From NCBI GenBank assembly GCA_021772555.1, contig JAJFLT010000043.1, forward strand, positions 1-13,853: 13,853 bases of DNA, in the 5' to 3' direction. This DNA comes from Opitutales bacterium (lineage in GTDB: Bacteria > Verrucomicrobiota > Verrucomicrobiia > Opitutales > UBA2987). Both the position numbers and the translations under genes were made by a program. The notes below the pieces were generated by a model. It made no database searches. It had not been told where the DNA came from and saw nothing but the letters and a program-made list of their open reading frames with translations. Shown here in pieces: positions 5,277 to 12,818 of the stretch (its first letter is position 1; each line of letters begins with the position of its first letter).

Positions 5277-6443
5277 ATGTCAGAACGGTTCATATTTTCC
5301 TCCGAATCGGTGGGTGAGGGGCATCCTGATAAGGTAGCCGATTACATCTCCGATAGTGTTTTGGACGCCTGCCTGGAACAGGACCCCGCCAGCCGGGTGG
5401 CCTGTGAGACCCTGGTGAAGAGCAATTGCGTTTTTCTCGCCGGGGAGATTTCCACCAAGGCCGACGTTAATTACGAGCAGGTCGTGCGCGAGGCCATCCG
5501 GGATATCGGCTATGTCAACCATGACGATGTTTTTCATGCCGACACCGTTTTTATCGCCAACCATTTGACCCAGCAGTCCGCGGACATTGCCCAGGGCGTG
5601 GACGCCAAACGGGCCAAAGGAAAGAAAAAGGCGGAGCAAGGCGCCGGAGACCAGGGTATCATGTTCGGCTATGCCTGCAATGAGACCAAGGAGTTGATGC
5701 CGGCGGCTATCATGTACGCCCACCGTATTAACCAGGAACTGGCCCGCATTCGCCGCACGGGAAGGCAGAAGTGGCTGCGGCCCGATTGCAAATCGCAGGT
5801 GGCGGTGGTTTATAACGATAAAGGTCCTGTCGAAATTGCCAGCATCGTGGTTTCAACACAACACACCGCGGAAACCGAGCATAGCACCATTTCCGATTTC
5901 ATCATCGGAAAAGTCATTCCCAAGGTTTTGCCGAAAAGTATTTTATCCAAAAATACGGAATATTTCATCAACCCGACCGGTAAATTTGTGACCGGAGGTC
6001 CCCAGGGCGACGCCGGTTTGACGGGTCGCAAAATCATTGTCGATACCTATGGCGGGTGGTCCCGGCATGGGGGAGGCGCCTTCTCTGGTAAAGACCCTTC
6101 GAAAGTAGATCGCTCCGCGGCCTATATGTGCCGTTGGGTAGCCAAGAACATTGTCGCCGCAGGTTTGGCCGAGCGGGCCGAATTGCAGGTCGCCTACGCC
6201 ATCGGTTACCCCGAGCCGACCAGCATTTTGATCAATACCTTCGGCACCGGAAAAGTGTCCGAAGAGCGATTAACGGACGCGGTCAAAGCAGTTTTCAACT
6301 TCAAGCCAGCGGAAATTATTAAGCAGCTTGATCTATTGCGGCCGATTTACCGCCAGACCACCCACTATGGGCATTTTACGAAACCGGATCATCCCTGGGA
6401 ACAGGTTAACCGAACCGGCCAATTGATTAAACACCTGGGATAA
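5277..6443 (+). CDS. metK: S-adenosylmethionine synthetase (methionine adenosyltransferase)
   Basis: Makes S-adenosylmethionine from methionine and ATP, releasing phosphate and pyrophosphate; a cytoplasmic homotetramer in the family. The 388 residues include SESVGEGHPDK (9-19) with catalytic His16 and metal-binding Asp18, the adenosine-binding hexapeptide region GAGDQGIMFGYA (122-133), GGPQGDAGLTGRKII, and the phosphate-binding loop GGGAFSGKD (265-273). There is a short Lys-rich insert (AKRAKGKKKAEQ) just before GAGDQG, longer than in the E. coli enzyme. The ATG is fixed because the frame upstream closes at a TAA (5250-5252), yet it has no usable Shine-Dalgarno; the only strong one is 46 nt away inside a potential stem structure. 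ahcY follows 71 nt downstream on the same strand, pairing SAM synthesis with SAH removal. Confidence 0.98.
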   Translation: MSERFIFSSESVGEGHPDKVADYISDSVLDACLEQDPASRVACETLVKSNCVFLAGEISTKADVNYEQVVREAIRDIGYVNHDDVFHADTVFIANHLTQQSADIAQGVDAKRAKGKKKAEQGAGDQGIMFGYACNETKELMPAAIMYAHRINQELARIRRTGRQKWLRPDCKSQVAVVYNDKGPVEIASIVVSTQHTAETEHSTISDFIIGKVIPKVLPKSILSKNTEYFINPTGKFVTGGPQGDAGLTGRKIIVDTYGGWSRHGGGAFSGKDPSKVDRSAAYMCRWVAKNIVAAGLAERAELQVAYAIGYPEPTSILINTFGTGKVSEERLTDAVKAVFNFKPAEIIKQLDLLRPIYRQTTHYGHFTKPDHPWEQVNRTGQLIKHLG

Positions 6444-6514
6444 GGCATCCCTCCTCCGGCGAAGTTCGCAGGCGCGGCCATTCGCTCAACCTTCCAACTC
6501 AATCATTTAACGTT

Positions 6515-7939
6515 ATGAGTACACAAACTGAAACTGCCCAAGATCACAAAGTCAAAGATATCAACCTGGCCGGCTGGGGACGCAGCGAAATAAGCATCGC
6601 GGAAAAAGAAATGCCCGGCCTCATGGCTTTGCGTGAAAAATATGCCGGCAAACTGCCTCTGGGCGGTGTACGCATCATGGGCTCGCTGCACATGACGGTG
6701 CAAACAGCGGTCCTCATCGAAACCCTCCGCGATCTGGGCGCCGACGTACGTTGGTGCAGTTGCAATATTTTTTCCACCCAGGACCACGCCGCGGCGGCCA
6801 TGGCCATCGCCGGGGTGCCGGTTTTTGCCTGGAAGGGCGAGAGCCTCGAGGAATACTGGTGGTGCACCTATCAGGCCTTGACCTGGCCCGATGGCAAAGG
6901 ACCGCAGTTGATCGTCGATGACGGGGGCGACGCCACTCTCCTCATCCATAAAGGTTACGAGTTGGAAAATGGCAGTCGTTGGATTGACGAGCCATCCGGG
7001 AGCATCGAAGAAGGCGTTATCAAAGATTTGCTGAGGAAGATCAATTCCGAAGATCCCATCCATTGGAACAATGTTGTCAAGGAGTGGAAGGGCGTCTCCG
7101 AGGAAACCACGACCGGTGTGCACCGCCTCTATCAAATGCAGGAAGCGGGCACCCTGCTGGTCCCGGCCATCAACGTCAACGATTCTGTCACCAAGTCGAA
7201 ATTCGACAACCTCTACGGCTGCCGGGAGTCATTAATCGATGGCATCAAACGCGCTACGGACGTCATGATTGCGGGAAAAACGGCTGTCGTCTGCGGTTAC
7301 GGTGACGTCGGCAAAGGCTGTTCCCAAGCGCTCCGATTCCAGGGCGCCAGGGTGATCGTGACCGAAATCGATCCCATTTGCGCCCTGCAAGCGGCCATGG
7401 AAGGTTTTGAGGTGAAGACATTGGAGGACGCCCTTGGAGAGGGCAACATCTACGTAACCTCCACTGGCAACAAGGACATCATTACCATCGACCACATGGC
7501 CCGGATGAAGGACCAGGCTATCGTCTGCAATATCGGGCATTTCGACAACGAGATTCAGGTTGAAAAACTCAATACCGAAGAAGGGGTGGTCAAAGAAAAC
7601 ATCAAACCGCAAGTGGATCGCTACAATTTCCCGGATGGGCACCAGGTATTTATGCTGGCGGAGGGGCGGCTGGTTAACTTGGGATGCGCCACCGGACACC
7701 CCTCATTTGTCATGTCAAACTCCTTTACCAACCAGGTTCTGGCCCAGGTCGATCTTTGGGAGAGCCTGGAAAAATACACACCCGGCGTTTATGTGTTGCC
7801 GAAGGAACTGGATGAAGAGGTGGCCCGCTTGCACCTGGAAAAAATCGGGGCCAAATTAACCAAATTGACCAAAGAGCAGGCCGATTACATCGGCGTGCCG
7901 GTCAATGGGCCCTATAAAGCGGCCCACTACAAGTATTAA
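6515..7939 (+). CDS. ahcY: S-adenosylhomocysteine hydrolase (adenosylhomocysteinase)
   Basis: NAD-dependent enzyme that splits S-adenosylhomocysteine, the inhibitory product of methyltransferases, into adenosine and homocysteine. It is 474 residues, the long form with the extra segment of about 40 residues seen in many bacteria and plants; here the segment covers GYELENGSRWIDEPSGSIEE and its flanks, between the DDGGDAT motif and the EETTTGVHRL motif. Other features are the SVTKSKFDNLYGCRESL substrate region in the middle of the protein, the Rossmann NAD motif GYGDVGKG (261-268), the HFDNEI and GHPSFVMSNSF segments, and the C-terminal HYKY tail that caps the neighbouring subunit's NAD site. 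It is probably co-transcribed with metK: 71 nt separate them, with no clear promoter or terminator. No Shine-Dalgarno precedes the ATG. The leader does not fit the SAH riboswitch pattern as far as I can judge. Confidence 0.98.
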   Translation: MSTQTETAQDHKVKDINLAGWGRSEISIAEKEMPGLMALREKYAGKLPLGGVRIMGSLHMTVQTAVLIETLRDLGADVRWCSCNIFSTQDHAAAAMAIAGVPVFAWKGESLEEYWWCTYQALTWPDGKGPQLIVDDGGDATLLIHKGYELENGSRWIDEPSGSIEEGVIKDLLRKINSEDPIHWNNVVKEWKGVSEETTTGVHRLYQMQEAGTLLVPAINVNDSVTKSKFDNLYGCRESLIDGIKRATDVMIAGKTAVVCGYGDVGKGCSQALRFQGARVIVTEIDPICALQAAMEGFEVKTLEDALGEGNIYVTSTGNKDIITIDHMARMKDQAIVCNIGHFDNEIQVEKLNTEEGVVKENIKPQVDRYNFPDGHQVFMLAEGRLVNLGCATGHPSFVMSNSFTNQVLAQVDLWESLEKYTPGVYVLPKELDEEVARLHLEKIGAKLTKLTKEQADYIGVPVNGPYKAAHYKY

Positions 7940-7958
7940 TTGGTTACAGGGAGAAGGT

Positions 7959-7991
7959 GTCTCAGGATGAGACTGTGTATCCAGCATCCTG
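7959..7991. repeat. Inverted repeats between convergent ahcY and hrpB
   Basis: CAGGATG (7963-7969) pairs perfectly with CATCCTG (7985-7991) across 15 nt, and an alternative smaller hairpin GTCTC/GAGAC (7959-7973, 5-nt loop) shares the left arm. They lie in the 64-nt gap between the two convergent stops, where a terminator is expected, but neither strand shows a T-run directly after the stem. It may work as a weak or Rho-assisted terminator in either direction. Confidence 0.35.
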
Positions 7992-8003
7992 CATCTCAAA
8001 AAA

Positions 8004-10574
8004 TTAACGCCACTCGTGTTTTGGGTAGCGGCCTTTGAGTTGCTTTTTGATTTCCGGGTAGGCGCCTGTCCAGAAAGCCCCCAGATCGTTGGTCACTTGT
8101 ACGGGGCGCCGGTTGGGGGCCAGTAATTCGATAGTTAAAGGTATTCGACTATCGGCCACGGCGGGTTTGTCCGGGGCGTCATAGAGTTGCTGGATAGTGG
8201 CCGACAAAACCGCTTTTCCATTGGGTTCGTAGCGAATTTTAAGCGATTTCCCCGAGGGCAGTGTATAATGCGTGGGTGCTAAATGTTCCAGTAACGGATG
8301 GTGTTCCGGGCCCAGCCAATCCTGCAAAACCGGCAGCGTCTGACGGTCTTTTATTTCCCTGTAGCCGACGGCTCCGTGGCAAATCTGTTGCAGGAAAAAA
8401 AACCGTTCATTATCGGTAATGGCGGGGCTTTCATATTCGGGGTGGCTGGCCGCGACGAGATTGACCCGGTTGATCCAGGTTTCCACCGTGGCATCCCAAT
8501 GTTTTAATTTTAACCTTCCCTCGAATACCTCGCGGGCCAGGATTTTGGCCGACTTCTCCAGATCGGGCGATCCCACTTCCATGCATTCAAGCACCAAATC
8601 GCGGAAACGGCGCTGGCGGATCTGCAACACCTTGCGCAGGCGTGGATCGTAATGATGAAGCGCCTCCTCCACCAACTCGCCGGGAAAGATTTCCCTCAAC
8701 CATTCCTCTTTGACGGCTGTATTCATTCCCAAAAGCAGGCTGACGTTTCCCCTCACATCGCGTTCCACGATTTCCGCGGAGACAAAAAGCGGGTGGTCGC
8801 GGACGGCGCTTTGGCGGCGCAATTCACCGCTGTGGCCGTGAACCAGGGTGCAGCGTAAGGTGCCACGATCCCTCCGCTTGGCCAGATGGTCGGAAAATCC
8901 AGCCAGCAAGCAGCGGCCAATGGAATCGCCATCCCATTGCACCTCATGGTTTTGATTGCCGCCGGCATCGCCTTGTTTCTGGGCAATACTCAAAAACTGG
9001 GCCGCCAGCCTTTCCGCCTGCCTGGCGGCATGGGCATGGATGCCCCATTTTTGGCAGAATTTGAGATCGTATTGGTGGCTGCGCGCCGCCGACCAAGCCA
9101 GCAGGACGGCCAAAAAATCCGACTCCACTTTACCTTTGAGTCCGAGCATTTCTTCCCGGCGATCTTCCATCCTTTGATCTTTTAAGGGCATCAACAAGCT
9201 CCTTTCCTGGGCAAAGGCCACAATCAGGGCCATGACCGGGAGGCATTGATAATCACGAGCGGCAAGGAAGATGCGTGCATAGCGCGGGTGTAGTGGGTAC
9301 TTCGCCATCATGCGGCCGTTTTCAGTCAAGCACCCGTCTTTCAAATGCAGAGCCCCCAGGTCGCTTAAGAGCAATTCCGCCCGCTTTAATGAGTTTTCAT
9401 CGGGCGGTTCCAGCCAGGAAAAGTCTTGAGGTTCCAGGCGGTCATGACCGGCTGCCTTGAGGGTGAGAATCGTCTCGGAAAGATCCAGGCGGCGGATTTC
9501 TGGCAATTCATGAGCCGGCCGTTGCCTGTGCTCGCGCTCGCTCCAGAGGCGGAGGCAGTAGCCGGGAGCGGTCCGACCCGCCCGGCCCGCGCGTTGATCG
9601 GCCGACGCCTGGCAGGTATTTTTCACTAGCAGTGTGTTGACGCCGCGGCGCGGATCGTAGGCGGCGATTCTGGCCTGTCCTGAATCGATGACCACCCGTA
9701 CCCCGTCGATGGTGAGCGATGACTCGGCCACATTGGTGGAGACGATGACTTTGCGCTTCCGGCAAGGTCCGAGAGCTTCCTCCTGTTTGTCCAGGGACAT
9801 CTCTCCATGCAAAGGCAGTAAACGGAAATCGCGCGCGATAGGCAATTTTTCCAGTTCCTGCAAAGTCCGGCGAATCTCGAAAGCGCCCGGCATGAAGATG
9901 AGAAAATCACCCTCCGGAATCGTTGCGGCCAGCCTTTTAAAATAATGGGCAGCCCGATCCCAGACTTCGGCTTTCTGTTTTTGACCGGCCCCTGCGCTGG
10001 AGGAGTATTCCACTTCGACCGGATAAGTCCGCCCCTCGCTGGAAAGTATGTGACAGGGTTGGAGAAAGTTCTCCAGGTCAGCTGCCTCGAGAGTGGCCGA
10101 CATGACGATCAGCTTGAGATCGGGGCGTGTTGTGTTTTGCAACCTGCGGGCCAGGGCCAGGCAGACATCACCCTCCAGATGGCGTTCGTGGAATTCGTCG
10201 AATATGACGGCGGCCACTCCATTCAGGTTTGGGTCGCCGAGGAATCGGCGCTGCAGGATTCCCTCGGTCACATACTTGATGCGGGTCTCGGGGTCGCTGC
10301 AATTTTCAAACCGGATCTGGTAACCCACTTCGCGCCCCAGGCGCGATTCTCGTTCCCAGGCCACCCGCCGGGCCAACATACGGGCTGCCGTGCGCCGTGG
10401 TTGCAGGACGATTACCTCGCCGTTTCCGATCAGGTCGTCGTCGAGGAGAAATTGAGAAATCTGGGTCGATTTTCCCGAACCGGTGGGCGCGGCCAGGATC
10501 AGGCGTGGCTGTTCGCTGATTTTTTCACGGAATTCGTTCCGCAGGGCGTGAATGGGAAGATCGGCGGGATTCAT
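8004..10574 (-). CDS. hrpB: ATP-dependent helicase HrpB (DEAH-box)
   Basis: A superfamily 2 DEAH-type NTP-dependent helicase of the HrpB family, 856 residues, close to the usual 800-850. Motifs in order: I APTGSGKST (29-37), Ia LQPRRTAARMLARR (57-70), II DEFHER (126-131), III SATL (159-162), IV FLIFMPG (224-230), V STNVAESSLTIDG (279-291), VI QRAGRAGRT (327-335). The helicase core is followed by the HA2-like region and the long HrpB-specific C-terminal domain, which ends in the diagnostic RPVQVTNDLGAFW...YPEIKKQLKGRYPKHEWR stretch. The physiological role of HrpB is poorly defined; relatives are thought to act on RNA or RNA-protein complexes. The ATG at 10572-10574 fits the family N-terminus but has no Shine-Dalgarno. 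It is transcribed alone, divergent from the hydrolase gene and convergent with ahcY. Confidence 0.96.
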   Translation of the reverse strand: MNPADLPIHALRNEFREKISEQPRLILAAPTGSGKSTQISQFLLDDDLIGNGEVIVLQPRRTAARMLARRVAWERESRLGREVGYQIRFENCSDPETRIKYVTEGILQRRFLGDPNLNGVAAVIFDEFHERHLEGDVCLALARRLQNTTRPDLKLIVMSATLEAADLENFLQPCHILSSEGRTYPVEVEYSSSAGAGQKQKAEVWDRAAHYFKRLAATIPEGDFLIFMPGAFEIRRTLQELEKLPIARDFRLLPLHGEMSLDKQEEALGPCRKRKVIVSTNVAESSLTIDGVRVVIDSGQARIAAYDPRRGVNTLLVKNTCQASADQRAGRAGRTAPGYCLRLWSEREHRQRPAHELPEIRRLDLSETILTLKAAGHDRLEPQDFSWLEPPDENSLKRAELLLSDLGALHLKDGCLTENGRMMAKYPLHPRYARIFLAARDYQCLPVMALIVAFAQERSLLMPLKDQRMEDRREEMLGLKGKVESDFLAVLLAWSAARSHQYDLKFCQKWGIHAHAARQAERLAAQFLSIAQKQGDAGGNQNHEVQWDGDSIGRCLLAGFSDHLAKRRDRGTLRCTLVHGHSGELRRQSAVRDHPLFVSAEIVERDVRGNVSLLLGMNTAVKEEWLREIFPGELVEEALHHYDPRLRKVLQIRQRRFRDLVLECMEVGSPDLEKSAKILAREVFEGRLKLKHWDATVETWINRVNLVAASHPEYESPAITDNERFFFLQQICHGAVGYREIKDRQTLPVLQDWLGPEHHPLLEHLAPTHYTLPSGKSLKIRYEPNGKAVLSATIQQLYDAPDKPAVADSRIPLTIELLAPNRRPVQVTNDLGAFWTGAYPEIKKQLKGRYPKHEWR

Positions 10575-10664
10575 ACTTGGCAGAAACTCTTGAAAAATCT
10601 AATTATTATGGAATTTATGAAAATTATCCACCATCCATCATCCGTAATGAGTTCACTATTCACG

Positions 10665-11747
10665 ATGCCCGTTCACTCGTCAATATACAGAAAAAGAACC
10701 ATATTGGTCTACCTTTTGTGCGGATTGGCCACCTCTTTGGCGGTTGGCAGCGATAGTGGATTCAAGGAGGAGAGCGGAGAACTTGACGGCGCGCTTTACG
10801 AGGTTGCCGTGGCCGAAAAATGGAATGGCAAACTTCTATTGTTCAATCACGGTCTGATTTTTGAACACCTGCCGCTCTCCACTTATATGGAGCCGGATCG
10901 TGAACCGTTTCGTACTCTTTTGCAGGAGGGTTGGATGGTGGCGGCCAGCAGTTACCGCCGTAACGGCTTGGTGGTCAACGATGCCGCCGAGGACGTTTTG
11001 ATCCTGCACAGCACTCTGGTAAGAAAATACGGCAAACCCAAACGGACGTTGCTGATGGGCGAATCGATGGGTGGGGCGGTTTCCTTGCGCCTCATCGAGA
11101 GCCTCCCGGAGCGTTTTCACGGAGCAGCCATTCTCGGTGCCGGGCTCATGAGCCGCGATCCCGATTCTCATTTTGCCTATTCCTACGAACCGGAATCGCC
11201 GGTATTGTTTATGAGCAACCAGTCGGAAATTGATCAAGCCTTGGAATACTTTTTCAAATCGAGGAAAAAAGAGAAAGAGACGGCCCTTTGGAGTATCCAG
11301 CGAGATGGCCATATTAATTTCAACGAAGCCGAGTTCCTGGCGGCGGTCAAGGCGCTGGACCATTGGGTGGAAACCGGTCAAATCGAGCGAGAGAAAGACG
11401 CCACCGTGCAGGTGGAAGAAGAAAAATCCTCGGCCCGGTTTGATGATGGCGGCGCCTATGGGAAAATCGTGGGAGTCAACGCCACCTTCGGTAATTTAAC
11501 CGTTGATTTCCAGGTGGCAGACTTCAATCGATTGGGAGTGGCTCTTGGGCAACCCTTCATTTTGAAGCTCAACGGGAAGGATTTTAAGGCCACTCGGGCC
11601 AAGACATATAGCGATGTTCCCGCCGGGAAATGGGTCATATTTGAGGACGCCGAGGGACGGCACACTATAGCCATCAATCGTGCCCATGCCGCCAATGAAG
11701 CCGGAGTCGAAACGGGCGACACTGTTTTTATTCGCCGTCCGGAATAA
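10665..11747 (+). CDS. Exported alpha/beta hydrolase fused to a SAM_HAT_C-like C-terminal domain
   Basis: About 360 residues from the chosen ATG. Residues 1-28 look like a Sec signal peptide (basic n-region SIYRKR, hydrophobic TILVYLLCGLATSLAV). An alpha/beta hydrolase domain follows: WNGKLLLFNHG, the nucleophile elbow GESMGG (132-137, Ser134), and a late RDGHINFNEAEFLAA segment with the probable catalytic His216; the acid residue is uncertain. After an acidic linker (about 235-260), residues 266-356 read like the C-terminal barrel of SAM hydroxide adenosyltransferases (DUF62): GKIVGVNATFGNL, YSDVPAGK (315-322) and AINRAHAANEAGVETGDTV. The catalytic N-terminal domain of that family is absent. 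Substrate unknown; envelope location expected. Earlier in-frame ATGs exist at 10608, 10617 and 10647; I chose 10665 because it gives the most normal signal peptide. No start has a clear Shine-Dalgarno. Confidence 0.8.
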   Translation: MPVHSSIYRKRTILVYLLCGLATSLAVGSDSGFKEESGELDGALYEVAVAEKWNGKLLLFNHGLIFEHLPLSTYMEPDREPFRTLLQEGWMVAASSYRRNGLVVNDAAEDVLILHSTLVRKYGKPKRTLLMGESMGGAVSLRLIESLPERFHGAAILGAGLMSRDPDSHFAYSYEPESPVLFMSNQSEIDQALEYFFKSRKKEKETALWSIQRDGHINFNEAEFLAAVKALDHWVETGQIEREKDATVQVEEEKSSARFDDGGAYGKIVGVNATFGNLTVDFQVADFNRLGVALGQPFILKLNGKDFKATRAKTYSDVPAGKWVIFEDAEGRHTIAINRAHAANEAGVETGDTVFIRRPE

Positions 11748-11750
11748 CAA

Positions 11751-11791
11751 TTAAAAATAAGAAGGCCGAAACGAAATGAATCGTTCCGGCC
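11751..11791 (-). terminator. Rho-independent terminator after hsp20
   Basis: On the minus strand, GGCCGGAACGA (11791-11781) pairs with TCGTTTCGGCC (11774-11764) around a 6-nt loop, an 11-position stem with one C-A mismatch. It is followed by TTCTTATTTTTAA (11763-11751). This is a good intrinsic terminator for the hsp20 transcript. It lies just after the stop of the convergent hydrolase gene and may also help stop that transcript, although the plus side has no T-run. Confidence 0.8.
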
Positions 11792-11802
11792 CTCTTGCAG
11801 TT

Positions 11803-11849
11803 ATCGATTACATGATGGCACCCCACAGGCCATCTTTACTATAATCGAT
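11803..11849. repeat. Nested inverted repeat in the hsp20 3' region
   Basis: Outer arms ATCGATTA (11803-11810) and TAATCGAT (11842-11849) are a perfect 8-bp inverted repeat. Inside them GATGGC (11814-11819) and GCCATC (11829-11834) form a second perfect stem with a 9-nt loop. In RNA this makes one hairpin with an asymmetric internal loop (3 and 7 nt). It begins 24 nt after the hsp20 stop and lies before the terminator, so it would be in the 3' UTR of the hsp20 mRNA. A chance TATAAT (11840-11845) overlaps it on the plus strand without a suitable -35. Confidence 0.6.
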
Positions 11850-11873
11850 TGTTCTCTCGGTAGAAAACAGAGC

Positions 11874-12305
11874 TTACTTGACGGCGATTTGACGCGGTTT
11901 GCTCGCCTCCGGTTTCGGTAACGTAACCGTAAGCAGTCCGTCGCTTAATTTGGCGGACAACTTGTCCGCATCGATCCCTTCCGGGACACTGATCGTACGG
12001 CTCAATGTAAACGACTTTTCGCCATCGGCGGTTTTTTCTTTGCGCTCGCCCTTGAGGGTGAGGAGGTTTTCATCCAATTCCAATTGGATGTCGCCTTTTT
12101 TCACACCTGGAAGCTCGAAACGCGCAAAGTAATTATCCGTGTCTTCATTAAAATCGACAGCTGGTTGTGACTGCGGGGTTCCCCTGGCAAAACCGTTAAA
12201 CGGCAGTTGGAATTGCCCGAAACCATTGAAGGCGTTCTCGAACAAGCGATCGATTTCATTGTAGGGATTGATCCCTGATGTTGGATTGTAACGAATTAAT
12301 TTCAT
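11874..12305 (-). CDS. Small heat-shock protein, Hsp20/alpha-crystallin family
   Basis: ATP-independent holdase chaperone that binds unfolding proteins and forms large oligomers. At 143 residues it has a typical bacterial length. The N-terminal arm (1-47) is rich in Phe, Asn and Gly (LFENAFNGFGQFQLPFNGFA), then the alpha-crystallin domain runs from about PAVDFNEDTDNY (49-59) through FELPGVKKGDI (63-73) to the A-x-x-x-n-G-x-L signature AKLSDGLL (118-125). The tail carries an I-x-V motif (Ile140-Val142) for oligomer assembly. The start is supported by a good AAAGGAAA just upstream of the ATG. The 231-nt upstream region is AT-rich and contains no CIRCE element that I can see. The gene has its own terminator and stands alone between the hydrolase and smr. 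Confidence 0.95.
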   Translation of the reverse strand: MKLIRYNPTSGINPYNEIDRLFENAFNGFGQFQLPFNGFARGTPQSQPAVDFNEDTDNYFARFELPGVKKGDIQLELDENLLTLKGERKEKTADGEKSFTLSRTISVPEGIDADKLSAKLSDGLLTVTLPKPEASKPRQIAVK

Positions 12306-12484
12306 GATTATGTTTCCTTTCTTATTTGTTGTTTAAATTCTATTTCATTCTGTTCACGTGCCTCCTATATTGCATTACCCATGCCAAGTAATGAACTTAT
12401 TCAACATGTTTAATATCAACAGGTTAATAAAATAAACGAAAACCTGAAATGCGCCATAATGACACACATGGATTAATCAAATTA
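12306..12484. promoter_or_regulatory. AT-rich upstream region of hsp20
   Basis: The stretch between hsp20 and the rmuC-smr 3' repeat holds no gene that I can support. On the minus strand it has an AGGAGG (12366-12361) 55 nt before the hsp20 ATG, followed by a 5-codon GTG-started frame; a CAGGTT/AACCTG inverted repeat (12420-12425, 12441-12446); the palindrome AACATGTT (12403-12410); and AATGACACACATG (12458-12470), which resembles AATGACTCATG (12509-12519). No convincing sigma-70 or heat-shock sigma promoter could be fixed by eye, and no CIRCE repeat is present. Confidence 0.3.
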
Positions 12485-12538
12485 AAAACTTCTCTAATTA
12501 TGAGTCACAATGACTCATGTAAATAATAATGAAGTTTT
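12485..12538 (-). terminator. Nested inverted repeat, probable terminator of rmuC-smr
   Basis: On the minus strand the outer arms AAAACTTC (12538-12531, overlapping the smr stop codon) and GAAGTTTT (12492-12485) enclose a perfect inner hairpin ATGAGTCA (12518-12511) with TGACTCAT (12507-12500) and a 3-nt loop. The distal arm ends in a T5 run. Position directly after smr and the T-run favour a terminator, though the AT-rich stems make it weak. The inner 19-bp palindrome could instead be a protein-binding site. Confidence 0.45.
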
Positions 12539-12818
12539 AATCTCGTGGTCTCAGCTGTGCAATGGTTGCGCCCCAACCACCGGACCCTTCTCCGGCCAGA
12601 TGGAAATCGGTAACCAGGGGATTCTTTTTCAATTGCGCGCGGACCAATTCACGTAGGGTCCCGATACCTTTTCCGTGGACGATCCTGACGGTGTAAATTT
12701 CTTTTTCCCAGCAGGCTTCGAGGTAATCGCCGAGCAGCGCGGCAATGTCTTGAGGACGAAAAGTGTGCAGGTCCAGGACGCCGTCAATGGGCAGTTCCAG
12801 CGGGTCCTCATGGTTCAT
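12537..12818 (-). CDS. Smr-domain protein (stand-alone)
   Basis: A 93-residue protein made almost entirely of the Smr domain, the endonuclease/nicking module also found at the C-terminus of MutS2. Signatures are VLDLHTF (14-20, usually LDLHG), RIVHGKGIGTLRELV (45-59) and GGWGAT (80-85). Stand-alone Smr proteins have been linked to nicking of branched DNA or to RNA cleavage around stalled ribosomes; which applies here cannot be told. The start is chosen at the ATG 12816-12818 because a strong GGAGG lies 6 nt upstream, and because the residues encoded further upstream are simply another frame of rmuC. It overlaps the 3' end of rmuC by 11 nt, so translation is probably coupled. The His-Thr in place of His-Gly in the first motif is a mild deviation. 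Confidence 0.88.
   Translation of the reverse strand: MNHEDPLELPIDGVLDLHTFRPQDIAALLGDYLEACWEKEIYTVRIVHGKGIGTLRELVRAQLKKNPLVTDFHLAGEGSGGWGATIAQLRPRD

Noticed and set aside
6444..6514. SAH riboswitch in front of ahcY
   Set aside because: The 71-nt spacer has only short GC-rich self-complementarity and does not show the conserved core as I know it. A covariance-model search would settle this.
9945..10607. N-terminal extension of the hydrolase frame back to 9945
   Set aside because: The extension is antisense to the hrpB helicase core and is not protein-like; the signal peptide begins far downstream.
12500..12518. TGAGTCA/TGACTCA as a GCN4/AP-1-type binding site
   Set aside because: These are eukaryotic bZIP sites and the window is clearly bacterial; the match is explained by the palindrome itself.
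12306..12536. CIRCE or other HrcA operator for hsp20
   Set aside because: The TTAGCACTC-n9-GAGTGCTAA pattern is absent on either strand.
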